Program-made: the position numbers and the translations under genes | In this document: positions 17,075 to 24,992 of the stretch, in pieces | Numbering within the stretch: the first letter of the stretch is position 1 | Layout of the letters: each line of letters opens with the position of its first letter | The notes under the pieces: model-generated | The model's database searches: none | What the model was told of the DNA's origin: nothing | Seen by the model: only the letters and a program-made list of their open reading frames with translations | DNA from: JBCBJZ01 sp038522635 | GTDB lineage: Bacteria; Pseudomonadota; Alphaproteobacteria; Rhizobiales; Hyphomicrobiaceae | NCBI GenBank assembly: GCA_038522635.1 | Contig: JBCBJZ010000014.1 | Span: 1-37,247 of the forward strand | Direction of reading: 5' to 3' | DNA length: 37,247 nucleotides

Positions 17075-17536
17075 TCACGCCTGGTCGCGCAGCGCCGCGC
17101 GCATGCGGGTCAATTCCTGATTGCTTGCGGTCAGCCGGTCGCCCAGCACGCGCATGATCTCAATGGCGAGTTCGGGAAACTTTGTGATCAGCTCCACGAA
17201 CTGTTTCTTCTCGATGCGCAGCGTCAGAAGCGACGTGCTGGCCCGGATCGTGGCGGTGCGCGGCACGTCGCACAAGATGGCGATTTCGCCGACGATCGAG
17301 TTCTTCGCGACCACCGCCAGGCGCACCGGCCCATCGTCGGTGTCAACGAGGACCTCGCCCTCACCTTCGATGATAACGTAGGCGGCATCACCGTCGTCAC
17401 CTTGATGGAAGAGCTCCTGGCCGGCCGCGTAGGTGAGGCGCTGCGAGGTGAAGGCGAGCAGCTTCAACTTGATCTTGTCGATGCCGGCGAACAGCGGGAT
17501 TTTCCGCAACGTTGCGACGTCCTGTTCGATACTCAT
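17075..17536 (-). CDS. Stand-alone cyclic-nucleotide-binding domain protein
   Basis: 153 residues forming one CNB domain. IPLFAGIDKIKLKLLA (13-28) is the N-terminal helix, then the beta-roll with YAAGQELFHQGD (36-47). The phosphate-binding cassette VGEIAILCDVPRTATI (82-97) keeps the Glu (84) and Arg (93) that hold the cyclic phosphate and ribose, so ligand binding is plausible. No helix-turn-helix follows: the C-terminus is a single helix region (FPELAIEIMRVLGDRLTASNQEL). It therefore should not be a Crp-type transcription factor and more likely regulates a partner protein. The gene upstream on the same strand is the pseudo-ABC exporter, with repeat copy B in between. Confidence 0.88.
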   Translation of the reverse strand: MSIEQDVATLRKIPLFAGIDKIKLKLLAFTSQRLTYAAGQELFHQGDDGDAAYVIIEGEGEVLVDTDDGPVRLAVVAKNSIVGEIAILCDVPRTATIRASTSLLTLRIEKKQFVELITKFPELAIEIMRVLGDRLTASNQELTRMRAALRDQA

Positions 17537-17608
17537 CGCCGGTTTTCCGCTCGCCTTGAAGTTGCATGACGCTTAACGATCGAAACCGCACGCCGGCCCG
17601 TCGTTCAC

Positions 17609-17711
17609 TAGAGTTGGTTCGCTTCAGCTTGAAGCAGAACCGACATCTCAGTCTCTGTTTTGTCGTTCATCTTGCGCTTCAGGTGATTCCACCTGAAGCG
17701 GATGAACTCTA
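17609..17711. repeat. 103-bp TA-bounded double-hairpin repeat, copy B
   Basis: Runs from TAGAGTTGGTTCGC to GGATGAACTCTA, exactly the same length as copies A and C and in the same orientation as A. Both hairpins are kept (CGCTTCAGGTG/CACCTGAAGCG perfectly). The right end gives, on the minus strand, the TAG stop codon of the 903-residue ABC-like gene. It separates that gene from the cyclic-nucleotide-binding gene and might reduce read-through or stabilise the upstream message. Confidence 0.9.
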
Positions 17712-20420
17712 ACCAACCAGCCGCTTGAACTCACCATCTTGCTCTGCCAGGTCCGCAGGGGGGCCTTGTTCATCGATACGCCCATCGCGGAACACCAGCA
17801 CGCGATCGAAGATACTGACAACCGCCGGGCTGGCAAGCACCCAGAACATCGCCATAGGGTTGACCTCGGCGGACGCTTTCGCCCTCGCGATGGTGCGTGA
17901 GACGATCGCCTGTTGGGAACGCGCCGACAACGCGCTTAAGCCCCGGTTGACGATCAGGAGTTCGGGCCGCTTGAGCAGCGCGCGGGCAAGCCCAATGCGT
18001 TGGCGTTGGCTGACGCTCAACCGCTTACCGCCCGGGCCAACGTCGTAGTTCAGCCCGGCTTCAGCGACCACGTCGCGCAAGGCCAGATCATCCAGCACCT
18101 TGCGGATCTGTTCGGTGATCCGCCGTTGCGCGTCGGCGATGCCGTAGACCACGCGGCCGAACAGAATGTTGTCTTCCAGATTGGCGCCGGCGTTGTAGGC
18201 GTCCGCGTCGAAAAAGGCGATCTGCTGGCGAAGCGCATCACTCAGCGTGGCGCCGATCCGCGCGCGCGCTTCAACGAACATGAGACGCATGTCGTCGTTG
18301 AGAAGGCCAAGGCGATGGCGAGGCTCGCAATAGCGCATGCCAAGTGTGAGCAGGTCCTCGCGGTCGGCGCTTGCCACTTCGCTCACGGTCAGACCATCGA
18401 CACGGCTGAGCAGCGCATCGTAGGCCGCGAGCTCTTCGGGCTCCATGTAGGTGAGTTGCTCGAAGAAGGGATGGTCCGGCGGCAAATCGCGGAACAGTTC
18501 GCTTGCCGTCATCGCCATCTGCCGGCCGATGCCAAACAGCTCACCCGCAAGGCCTTCGCTGTTCAGAACCGCCTCGACGCTCGGATCTCGCAACAGGGCA
18601 GCGGTGGTCAGTTCGCCGGTGCGCGGCAGTCCGAAGAACAAATTGCGCTCGATGGAGGCTTGCTCTGCGTAGGCGTTCGCATCGAAAAACTCGACGAGGT
18701 CATCCAGCCCCTCAACGGTCAGCCGCGTACGTAGGGCTGCCCGCCCTTCCAGCATGCGTGCTGCGATCGCTGCCGATTTGTCCGGATCGATAACCACCCG
18801 CAGGCCGAGCTTGAAGACATCATCCTCCAGTTCCACCATCGTCAGCAGATCGAGCACTTCGCGCGTGAGTGCTGGCAGTCCGTCGACGCCTGCAAGATCG
18901 TACGACACCCATGATTCGCCTGGCGGCTCATAAAGCGGATTGCCGGACGCCAGCGTCTCATGGGTTTCAAGATCCGGTTCGCCTTGCGCCCGCGCCGGTG
19001 CTCGCACCAAGCCATAGGTCAGCGCCTGCATCAGCGATCCGCTGCGCAAGTAGCTGTCCGGTCCAACGTAGGCGATGCGCTTGCCCGCCACGCTTTCGGG
19101 CATGTCGTTGAGGTTGTCGTCGCCCAGCCTGATCGACCCACCGGTCGCCGGCACGAACCGCGCCAGTGCATCGGCCGTCACATCGGCGCCGGCGGTCAAT
19201 TCACCCAGCGCCGCGATCACTTCGCCGCGCTCGATGGAGAAGGACGCATTCTCCAGCAGTTTGGCGCCCGTTTCATCCGTGATCGACAGCCGCTCCACCT
19301 TCACGGGCCAGGCCAGCGCTGGCACTGCCGCGACTAGAGCCGTCTGCGAGGCGGCATCCAACAGGGGGCCCGGCGCGAACTGCTCGGCCACTTGCGAATA
19401 TTTGATCTGCACGTCTTGGCGGATTTGATCCCAGTTGATCAGTTCGCGGATCGGCGAAGGGAGGTCCTTGTAGGCGGCGATCACCGCCACCAGTTGGCCG
19501 ATGTCGAGCGTGCCCTGGATGGCGAAATAGCCGCCGGCCAGAAAGAACAGGAACGGCGTCACTTGCGACAGGAAGTTATTGATAAACTTGACGAAGAACT
19601 TCCGCTGGTAGAGCTCGTAGCGAATGAAAAAAATCCGCCCCAAGCGGGCGACGATGTCTGAACGTTCGAAGTTCGAAGCATCGTTGGCGCGCACTTCGCC
19701 CATGCCGTCGACGATCTCGCCGACGCGCCCCGACAGGGCCCGCGCGGTCAACTGACGCTGCTTGCCCAGAACCAGCAGTCGTCGCCGCAATCGCGGGATC
19801 AGCACCGCTTGCAACGCCACGATGGCGACCGCGATCAGCCCCAGCCAGAAGCTCTGGATCATAATGAACGCGAGCGCTGTTAGCGCCTGGCCGGCAAGGA
19901 ACACCGGTTGCACGAACGCATCACCGATGAAGCCCCCGAGCGGCTCCACCTCATCCTTCACCATGCTGGCGACCTCGGCCGACTTGACTTTACGCATGTG
20001 CGGCAGGGGAAAGCGCAACACCCGGTCGACAAGTTCATAGCGCAGGCGGCGCAGCATGCGCTCACCGAGCCGCCCCTTGTAGGTGTTGATGTAGAACTTG
20101 AAGAGCCCGTTGATGATGACGAGCGTCAGGAAGATCAGGCTCAGCACCAGCAGGGTTGCTGACCGGTCGAATTGGAACCCTTCGAACAGGACAACGGGTG
20201 GCGTCTGCTCGCTCCCGCTGAAGGGCACGGTGATCTTCAAGAGGGTCTGCGTGTCACCGGGCGCGCTGAAGCCGGCGCCCTGGATGGGTCCGTTCACGAT
20301 CTGGCGTGGCAAATCCAACGACAGGAACAGGAACGGCATTGAAATCAGCACGATGCCCAGCACGTAAAGCTGCTGCAAGCGGGTGTGTTGCCAGACGTAT
20401 TTGAAGAGATTGGGTTCCAT
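17709..20420 (-). CDS. ABC exporter-like membrane protein with a degenerate, split nucleotide-binding domain
   Basis: 903 residues. The N-terminal part (1-350) is an ABC exporter membrane domain: hydrophobic segments near 20-36, 88-106, 170-210 and 285-318, with coupling-type helices (RMLRRLRYELVDRVLRFPLPHMRK). From about 374 an NBD begins (VKVERLSITDETGAKLLENASFSIERGE). Its P-loop reads LGELTAGADV (405-414) without Lys-Ser/Thr, the Q-loop reads YVGPDSYL (451-458), the signature is LSVSQ (801-805), Walker B is LLIVNR (821-826) and the H-loop position reads LASPAVVS (862-869). No ATPase residue is left. Q-loop and signature are about 345 residues apart instead of about 50, and the insert repeats segments. 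It is read divergently from the glycosyltransferase operon. Non-ATPase transport, scaffolding or regulation is possible. Confidence 0.85.
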   Translation of the reverse strand: MEPNLFKYVWQHTRLQQLYVLGIVLISMPFLFLSLDLPRQIVNGPIQGAGFSAPGDTQTLLKITVPFSGSEQTPPVVLFEGFQFDRSATLLVLSLIFLTLVIINGLFKFYINTYKGRLGERMLRRLRYELVDRVLRFPLPHMRKVKSAEVASMVKDEVEPLGGFIGDAFVQPVFLAGQALTALAFIMIQSFWLGLIAVAIVALQAVLIPRLRRRLLVLGKQRQLTARALSGRVGEIVDGMGEVRANDASNFERSDIVARLGRIFFIRYELYQRKFFVKFINNFLSQVTPFLFFLAGGYFAIQGTLDIGQLVAVIAAYKDLPSPIRELINWDQIRQDVQIKYSQVAEQFAPGPLLDAASQTALVAAVPALAWPVKVERLSITDETGAKLLENASFSIERGEVIAALGELTAGADVTADALARFVPATGGSIRLGDDNLNDMPESVAGKRIAYVGPDSYLRSGSLMQALTYGLVRAPARAQGEPDLETHETLASGNPLYEPPGESWVSYDLAGVDGLPALTREVLDLLTMVELEDDVFKLGLRVVIDPDKSAAIAARMLEGRAALRTRLTVEGLDDLVEFFDANAYAEQASIERNLFFGLPRTGELTTAALLRDPSVEAVLNSEGLAGELFGIGRQMAMTASELFRDLPPDHPFFEQLTYMEPEELAAYDALLSRVDGLTVSEVASADREDLLTLGMRYCEPRHRLGLLNDDMRLMFVEARARIGATLSDALRQQIAFFDADAYNAGANLEDNILFGRVVYGIADAQRRITEQIRKVLDDLALRDVVAEAGLNYDVGPGGKRLSVSQRQRIGLARALLKRPELLIVNRGLSALSARSQQAIVSRTIARAKASAEVNPMAMFWVLASPAVVSIFDRVLVFRDGRIDEQGPPADLAEQDGEFKRLVG

Positions 20421-20789
20421 CGGATCGATGCGCTTTCAAGCTTCAGCCGTGGCTGCTGGCAACGCCGAACCACGCCGGGAGCTGGGGCCTCCGCAGTACC
20501 GTACGTTGCGCGCGCCACAACTTGCGCTGTACGCTCGCCGTTGACCAGCGTAGCGTGTTGTAGATCAAAAGATTTTGTTGATTGCAGTTCGTCTTCGAAA
20601 GAGCGGTGTCGCGACCTTAATCAACTTTGAGGCCCCCCCGCCATGTTTGAGTTGAATTCCGTCCAAGACGGTGTTTAGCGTCTCACACGGTAATGAAGCG
20701 GAGGCCACGCGACAGCGGCGAGGCGCGTCTTGCACGCGCGATCGCGCGGCTTCCCTTTGCGTTTGCAAACGTACGCGGGAACAGCGCCG
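20421..20789. promoter_or_regulatory. Divergent control region between pseudo-ABC gene and glycosyltransferase operon
   Basis: 369 bases without a gene, with an AT-richer centre (about 20560-20680). It holds TCAAAAGATTTTGTTGA (a CAAAA-GA-TTTTG palindrome near 20566-20578), GTTGATT at 20577-20583 with its inverted copy AATCAAC at 20619-20625, and the short palindrome CCGTCCAAGACGG at 20659-20671. Promoters for both directions must lie here. TTGAAT plus 17 bases plus TTAGCG (from about 20653) is a weak rightward candidate. I cannot name a binding protein. Confidence 0.5.
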
Positions 20790-22097
20790 ATGTCATTGAC
20801 CAACCGCGAATCCGGCCGCGTGCTGATTTACTCGCACGACACCTTCGGCCTGGGGCATTTGCGCCGCTGCCGAGCGATTGCCCATTCGCTGGTGGAAACA
20901 CGCCGTGATCTGTCGATCCTCATCCTTTCGGGTTCACCGCTGATCGGCTCCTACGGGTTCAAGCCGCGCGTCGATTTCGTGCGCATCCCGGGCGTCGTAA
21001 AGCTGCGCAACGGCAGCTATTCCGCGCGCGGCCTCGACATCTCCATCGAGGACGCGATCGGCATGCGCGAATACTTGATCCGCGCCAGTGCGGAGAGTTT
21101 TCGCCCGCATGTTTTCCTGGTCGACAAGGAACCGCTTGGCCTGCAGGGCGAAGTCGAACGCACGCTGCATGCCCTCAAAGGCATGGGGACCCGGCTGGTG
21201 CTCGGCCTGCGCGACATCATGGATGACCCGGGCAAGCTCGATGAGGAATGGGACCGCAAAGGCGCGATGCCCGCGCTTGAAAACCTCTATGACGACATCT
21301 GGATTTACGGCCGCGAGGATGTCTACAACCCGCTCGTCGGGCTGGAAGTGCCTGAGGCTGTCAACGCAAAGGTGACGTACACCGGCTATCTGCGCCGCGA
21401 AGTGGACGAAGTGGGCGGGCCGGCGGTCACGCTGCCAGCGGAACTGGGCAACGACTTCCTGCTGGTAACGGCCGGCGGTGGCGGCGATGGTGCATCCCTG
21501 ATCGATGGTGTGCTGCGCGCTTATGAGCAGGACCCGCGCCTGCGCCAGCGCGCGTTCATCGTCACCGGTCCGTTCCTGCCGTCCGATCTGCTCGCCCGCT
21601 ACCAGCAACGCGCCGCGAAACTGCCCTTCGTCCACTTGACGGCATTCGTCCCGGGGCTGGAGCGGGTGATGCGCCGTGCAAGCGGCGTCATCGCGATGGG
21701 CGGCTACAATACGTTTTGCGAGATCCTGACCGCCGACAAGCCGTCGCTGATCCTACCGCGTACCGAGCCGCGCCTGGAGCAGTATATCCGTGTGTCGCAG
21801 ATGGAGCAGTTGGGCCTCGTGCAGATGATCACAGCGGATATGCTGCGTGATCCGCGGCAACTTTCGCGCGCCATCCAGATGCTGACGAAGGCGCCCCCGC
21901 CATCGCGGCGGCAGCCAGCGGGCTTTCTCGATGGCTTCCACTCCATCAACGCCATGGTGGCGGGCATGCTGCCGCGGGCCACCAACGAAGCGGAGCCCGC
22001 GCATCTTGAAGATGTGCGAACGGCAGGTCGAGCCAACCGGCCGTCAATGCCTCAACGCGCCAACCGGGCTGCCGCAAACCGCGTGATCGCCGAGTGA
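20790..22097 (+). CDS. Glycosyltransferase, COG4671-type (MurG-like fold)
   Basis: 435 residues. The opening RVLIYSHDTFGLGHLRRCRAIAHSLV contains the GHLRR motif that marks the COG4671 'predicted glycosyltransferase' group, which has the MurG-like GT-B fold. The C-terminal half carries the sugar-nucleotide site: ASGVIAMGGYNTFCEIL followed by LILPRTEPRLEQYIRVSQMEQLGL. The ATG at 20790 removes a 20-residue basic lead present in the longer ORF. It is the first gene of the long rightward group, and a paralogue with the same N-terminal motif lies at 24992-26188. The last 60 residues are polar and probably disordered. Donor and acceptor are unknown. Confidence 0.85.
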   Translation: MSLTNRESGRVLIYSHDTFGLGHLRRCRAIAHSLVETRRDLSILILSGSPLIGSYGFKPRVDFVRIPGVVKLRNGSYSARGLDISIEDAIGMREYLIRASAESFRPHVFLVDKEPLGLQGEVERTLHALKGMGTRLVLGLRDIMDDPGKLDEEWDRKGAMPALENLYDDIWIYGREDVYNPLVGLEVPEAVNAKVTYTGYLRREVDEVGGPAVTLPAELGNDFLLVTAGGGGDGASLIDGVLRAYEQDPRLRQRAFIVTGPFLPSDLLARYQQRAAKLPFVHLTAFVPGLERVMRRASGVIAMGGYNTFCEILTADKPSLILPRTEPRLEQYIRVSQMEQLGLVQMITADMLRDPRQLSRAIQMLTKAPPPSRRQPAGFLDGFHSINAMVAGMLPRATNEAEPAHLEDVRTAGRANRPSMPQRANRAAANRVIAE

Positions 22098-22197
22098 CGC
22101 CGACGGCCACCATGGATGGAGAGCGCTCGGCGGCGAAACCTGAGGCGGCAGGATCAAAGGTTGTTTCGACATTGCCCATCCCAAAGGAACCAGCGCG

Positions 22198-23643
22198 GTG
22201 ACAGGCGGCACCGGCACATCTGCGACAACGCCCCGCGTGGCTGTTGTGCTAAAGGGGTATCCGCGCCTTTCAGAGACGTTCATCGCGCAGGAGCTGCTCA
22301 GCCTGCAGCGCCATGGCGTACCGTTTGCGATCCACGCGCTACGCCGCCCGCACGATGATGCGACGCATCCGGTTCATGCGGCGATCACCGCGCCCGTGCA
22401 TTATCTGCCGGAATATCTGCATGAGGCACCGGGCGAGGTCTGGCGCGCCTGGCGGGCATGTCGTCGCCTGCCGGGTTACCGCGCCGCCCGGGCTGCCTTT
22501 TTGCGCGATTTCAAGCGCGACCCCACCCGCAACCGTGCGCGTCGCTTTGGGCAGGCGATGGTCCTCGCCGCAAACCTGCCGGCGTCAACCGCGTTCCTCT
22601 ACGCGCATTTCTTGCACACGCCAGCGTCCGTCACCCGTTACGCAGCGTTGATGCGCGGCCTGCCCTGGGCCTGCTCCGCCCACGCCAAAGACATCTACAC
22701 GATCCCAGCCTGGGAAGCGCGCGAGAAGCTTGATGAGATGGCCTGGCTCGTCACCTGCACGCGCGCGAACGTCAAGCACTTGCGTGATATCGCGCCGGAC
22801 GCGGCGGAACGGATCACGCTGCTTTACCACGGGATCGATCTGGATCGCTTTGCGCAGCCCAATGAGGGGCCCGATGAGGCGGCAGCACCTCGGGCAGGGG
22901 GACCTCAAGCGAGGGGACACGGCCACGCCGCTCAGCCTGACGCGGGTGCGGGCCACGCGGGCGCGCGCCGCGATGGCAGCGAGGCGGGCGCGCCGGTCAG
23001 ACTGCTCTCGGTCGGGCGCGCGGTTGAAAAGAAGGGCTACGACGTCCTTCTCAACGCGCTTGCGAGCCTGCCAGCGGACCGCGCCTGGCATCTTACCCAC
23101 ATCGGTGGTGGTGCTCTGCGGGCCGCGTTGCAAAGCCAGGCAGAACGACTTGGGCTTGCGTCACGGATCACCTGGCTAGGCGCGCGCCCGCAGGCCGATG
23201 TGCTCGCGCGCTACCGTGAGGCTGACCTGTTCGTGCTCGCCTCCCGCATCGCAGATGATGGTGATCGCGACGGGCTGCCGAACGTCCTGATGGAGGCGCA
23301 AAGTCAGAGGCTTGCGTGCGTGTCGACGGCGGTCTCCGCGGTGCCGGAGCTGATCGAGGACGGCGTGACGGGCCGCCTCGTGGCGCCAGGCGATCCGGCA
23401 GAGCTCGCACAGGCCCTCGATGCACTCATCTCAGATCCTGAGACGCGCACCCGGTTAGGCCAGGCCGGCGCGGCACGCGTGCATCGCGACTTCGCTCACA
23501 GCGCAGCGATAGGTCCGTTGCTCGCGCGCTTTGATGCCTACCGAACGCCCGACGTTGCGTCCGATGGCGGTGCGGCGAAAGAGCTGGACCAAGCTTTGCA
23601 GCCTTCGCGCACCGAACCGACGCAAGCGGTGGCCCAACCGTGA
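22198..23643 (+). CDS. Glycosyltransferase family 4 protein (WcaL/ExoL-like)
   Basis: 481 residues. VVLKGYPRLSETFIAQELLSLQRHG near the N-terminus is the hallmark of a GT4 subgroup used in exopolysaccharide synthesis. SAHAKDIYTIP and LLYHGIDLDRF are further GT4 landmarks, and the donor-binding stretch DRDGLPNVLMEAQ lies where the E-x7-E motif is expected. Start is GTG at 22198, preceded by AAAGGA; there is no better start. Between GIDLDRFAQP and the strand RLLSVGRAVEKKGYD sits an Ala/Gly/His/Arg-rich insert of about 40 residues, absent from typical members, in the linker between the two Rossmann domains. The stop overlaps the next start by four bases. Confidence 0.9.
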   Translation: MTGGTGTSATTPRVAVVLKGYPRLSETFIAQELLSLQRHGVPFAIHALRRPHDDATHPVHAAITAPVHYLPEYLHEAPGEVWRAWRACRRLPGYRAARAAFLRDFKRDPTRNRARRFGQAMVLAANLPASTAFLYAHFLHTPASVTRYAALMRGLPWACSAHAKDIYTIPAWEAREKLDEMAWLVTCTRANVKHLRDIAPDAAERITLLYHGIDLDRFAQPNEGPDEAAAPRAGGPQARGHGHAAQPDAGAGHAGARRDGSEAGAPVRLLSVGRAVEKKGYDVLLNALASLPADRAWHLTHIGGGALRAALQSQAERLGLASRITWLGARPQADVLARYREADLFVLASRIADDGDRDGLPNVLMEAQSQRLACVSTAVSAVPELIEDGVTGRLVAPGDPAELAQALDALISDPETRTRLGQAGAARVHRDFAHSAAIGPLLARFDAYRTPDVASDGGAAKELDQALQPSRTEPTQAVAQP

Positions 23644-24992
23644 GCGTACCGGCCAACACGCTCCTCACGATGAACGGGAACGGGCCGGATGGCATCGCGC
23701 ATCCAGGCGCACGCAGCGGGCCGGTCGCCTTCTACGCCCCGCTCAAGTCGCCAGACAGCCCACGGCCCTCCGGCGACCGCCTGATCGCCCGCGCGCTGTT
23801 CGCCGCGCTTGAAGCCGCCGACCTTCGCCCCGTACTCGTCAGTCGCCTGCGCACGCTCGATCTCGCAGGCGACCGCGCCACGCAGCGTACGCTTGAGGCG
23901 CAGGCTGCCGCTCAGGCTGACGCGATGATCGCAAAGTGGCAGGCCTGCCCGCACGAGCAGCGTCCGCGCGCCTTCGTGACCTATCACCTCTACTATAAAG
24001 CGCCTGATCTGATCGGCCCCCGCGTGGCGCGGGCTTTGGCGATCCCCCACGTGGTTGTGGAGGCGAGCATCTCTGACAAGCGCCGCGATGGCCCCTGGGC
24101 ACCCTGGCTGGCGGTCGTGATCGACGCGGTGGCGCACGCCGACCTGGTGGTGCACATCAACCCGAAGGACGCGCCCGCGATCGCCACGCACCGTCCGCCC
24201 GACCGCCCGACAGCAACGGTTCCCCCGTTCCGCGATCTCACCGCATTCACGAACGCTTACGCGGCGCGCGCTACGCATCGCCATGACGTCCGACAAAGGC
24301 TGGGTTTAAGCGATGAGACCTGCGTGCTGATGAGTGCGGGTATGATGCGCCCCGGTGCGAAAATGCGCAGCTACGCAACGCTGGCGGCTGCGCTGACGAC
24401 GCTCGAGACGCAACGAACGCGCGTTCGGCCGCCTGGCAGGCCGCCTTGGCATGTGCTGATCGCCGGCGATGGCGCGTGTGCGGCCGATGTCCGCGCCGCC
24501 TTTGAGGCATTAGCCCCACACGTCACGTTTCTTGGCCAACTTGATGAAGCGGCGATGGCGGTAGCGATGGCTGGCGCCGACCGCTTCGTGTGGCCTGCCA
24601 TCGATGAGGCGCTCGGCATGGTGTTCATCGAAGCGCAGGCGGCCGGCTTACCCGTGATCGCCGCCGATCGACCGGGCGTGCGTGACTTGATCGCGATGGA
24701 GCATCGCGCGCATCAGCCACCGGAGGCCGATGCGGAAGCGCTCGCCCGCGCCCTGACCGCAGCGCTGCGCGCTCCCACGGTTCAAGCGGACGCCGCTAGC
24801 GCGCAAGCCCACCGCCACGCCTGCGCCCATCACAGTTTGGCTGGCGGAGGAGCCGCCTTCGCCGCGCTGGTGCACGATGCGATCGCACGCGGGACGTTGG
24901 CCGCCGCCGGCCAGCCCGAGCGCGAGCGCAAGCACGAGCATCACGGGCGTTCCGGCGGCCGACCGACCACTTCCACAGCCGAGGCGCCCTGA
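23640..24992 (+). CDS. Glycosyltransferase (GT4-like)
   Basis: 450 residues, GTG start at 23640 overlapping the previous stop (GTGA). The N-terminal domain opens with GPVAFYAPLKSPDSPRPSGDRLIARALFAAL, a GT-B type glycine-rich start. The C-terminal domain holds the donor motif DEALGMVFIEAQAAGLPVIA, which is a clear E-x7-E. EASISDKRRDGPW (near residue 142) is an unusual stretch between the domains that I cannot place. The last 30 residues are Arg/His/Gly-rich and look disordered. Position between a GT4 gene and a COG4671-type gene supports a role in making the same glycan. Confidence 0.82.
   Translation: MSVPANTLLTMNGNGPDGIAHPGARSGPVAFYAPLKSPDSPRPSGDRLIARALFAALEAADLRPVLVSRLRTLDLAGDRATQRTLEAQAAAQADAMIAKWQACPHEQRPRAFVTYHLYYKAPDLIGPRVARALAIPHVVVEASISDKRRDGPWAPWLAVVIDAVAHADLVVHINPKDAPAIATHRPPDRPTATVPPFRDLTAFTNAYAARATHRHDVRQRLGLSDETCVLMSAGMMRPGAKMRSYATLAAALTTLETQRTRVRPPGRPPWHVLIAGDGACAADVRAAFEALAPHVTFLGQLDEAAMAVAMAGADRFVWPAIDEALGMVFIEAQAAGLPVIAADRPGVRDLIAMEHRAHQPPEADAEALARALTAALRAPTVQADAASAQAHRHACAHHSLAGGGAAFAALVHDAIARGTLAAAGQPERERKHEHHGRSGGRPTTSTAEAP

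Noticed and set aside
17709..20420. The pseudo-ABC gene as a pseudogene or sequencing error
   Set aside because: One open frame of 903 codons keeps hydrophobic segments and NBD-like framework on both sides of the insert; random decay would bring stops or frameshifts.
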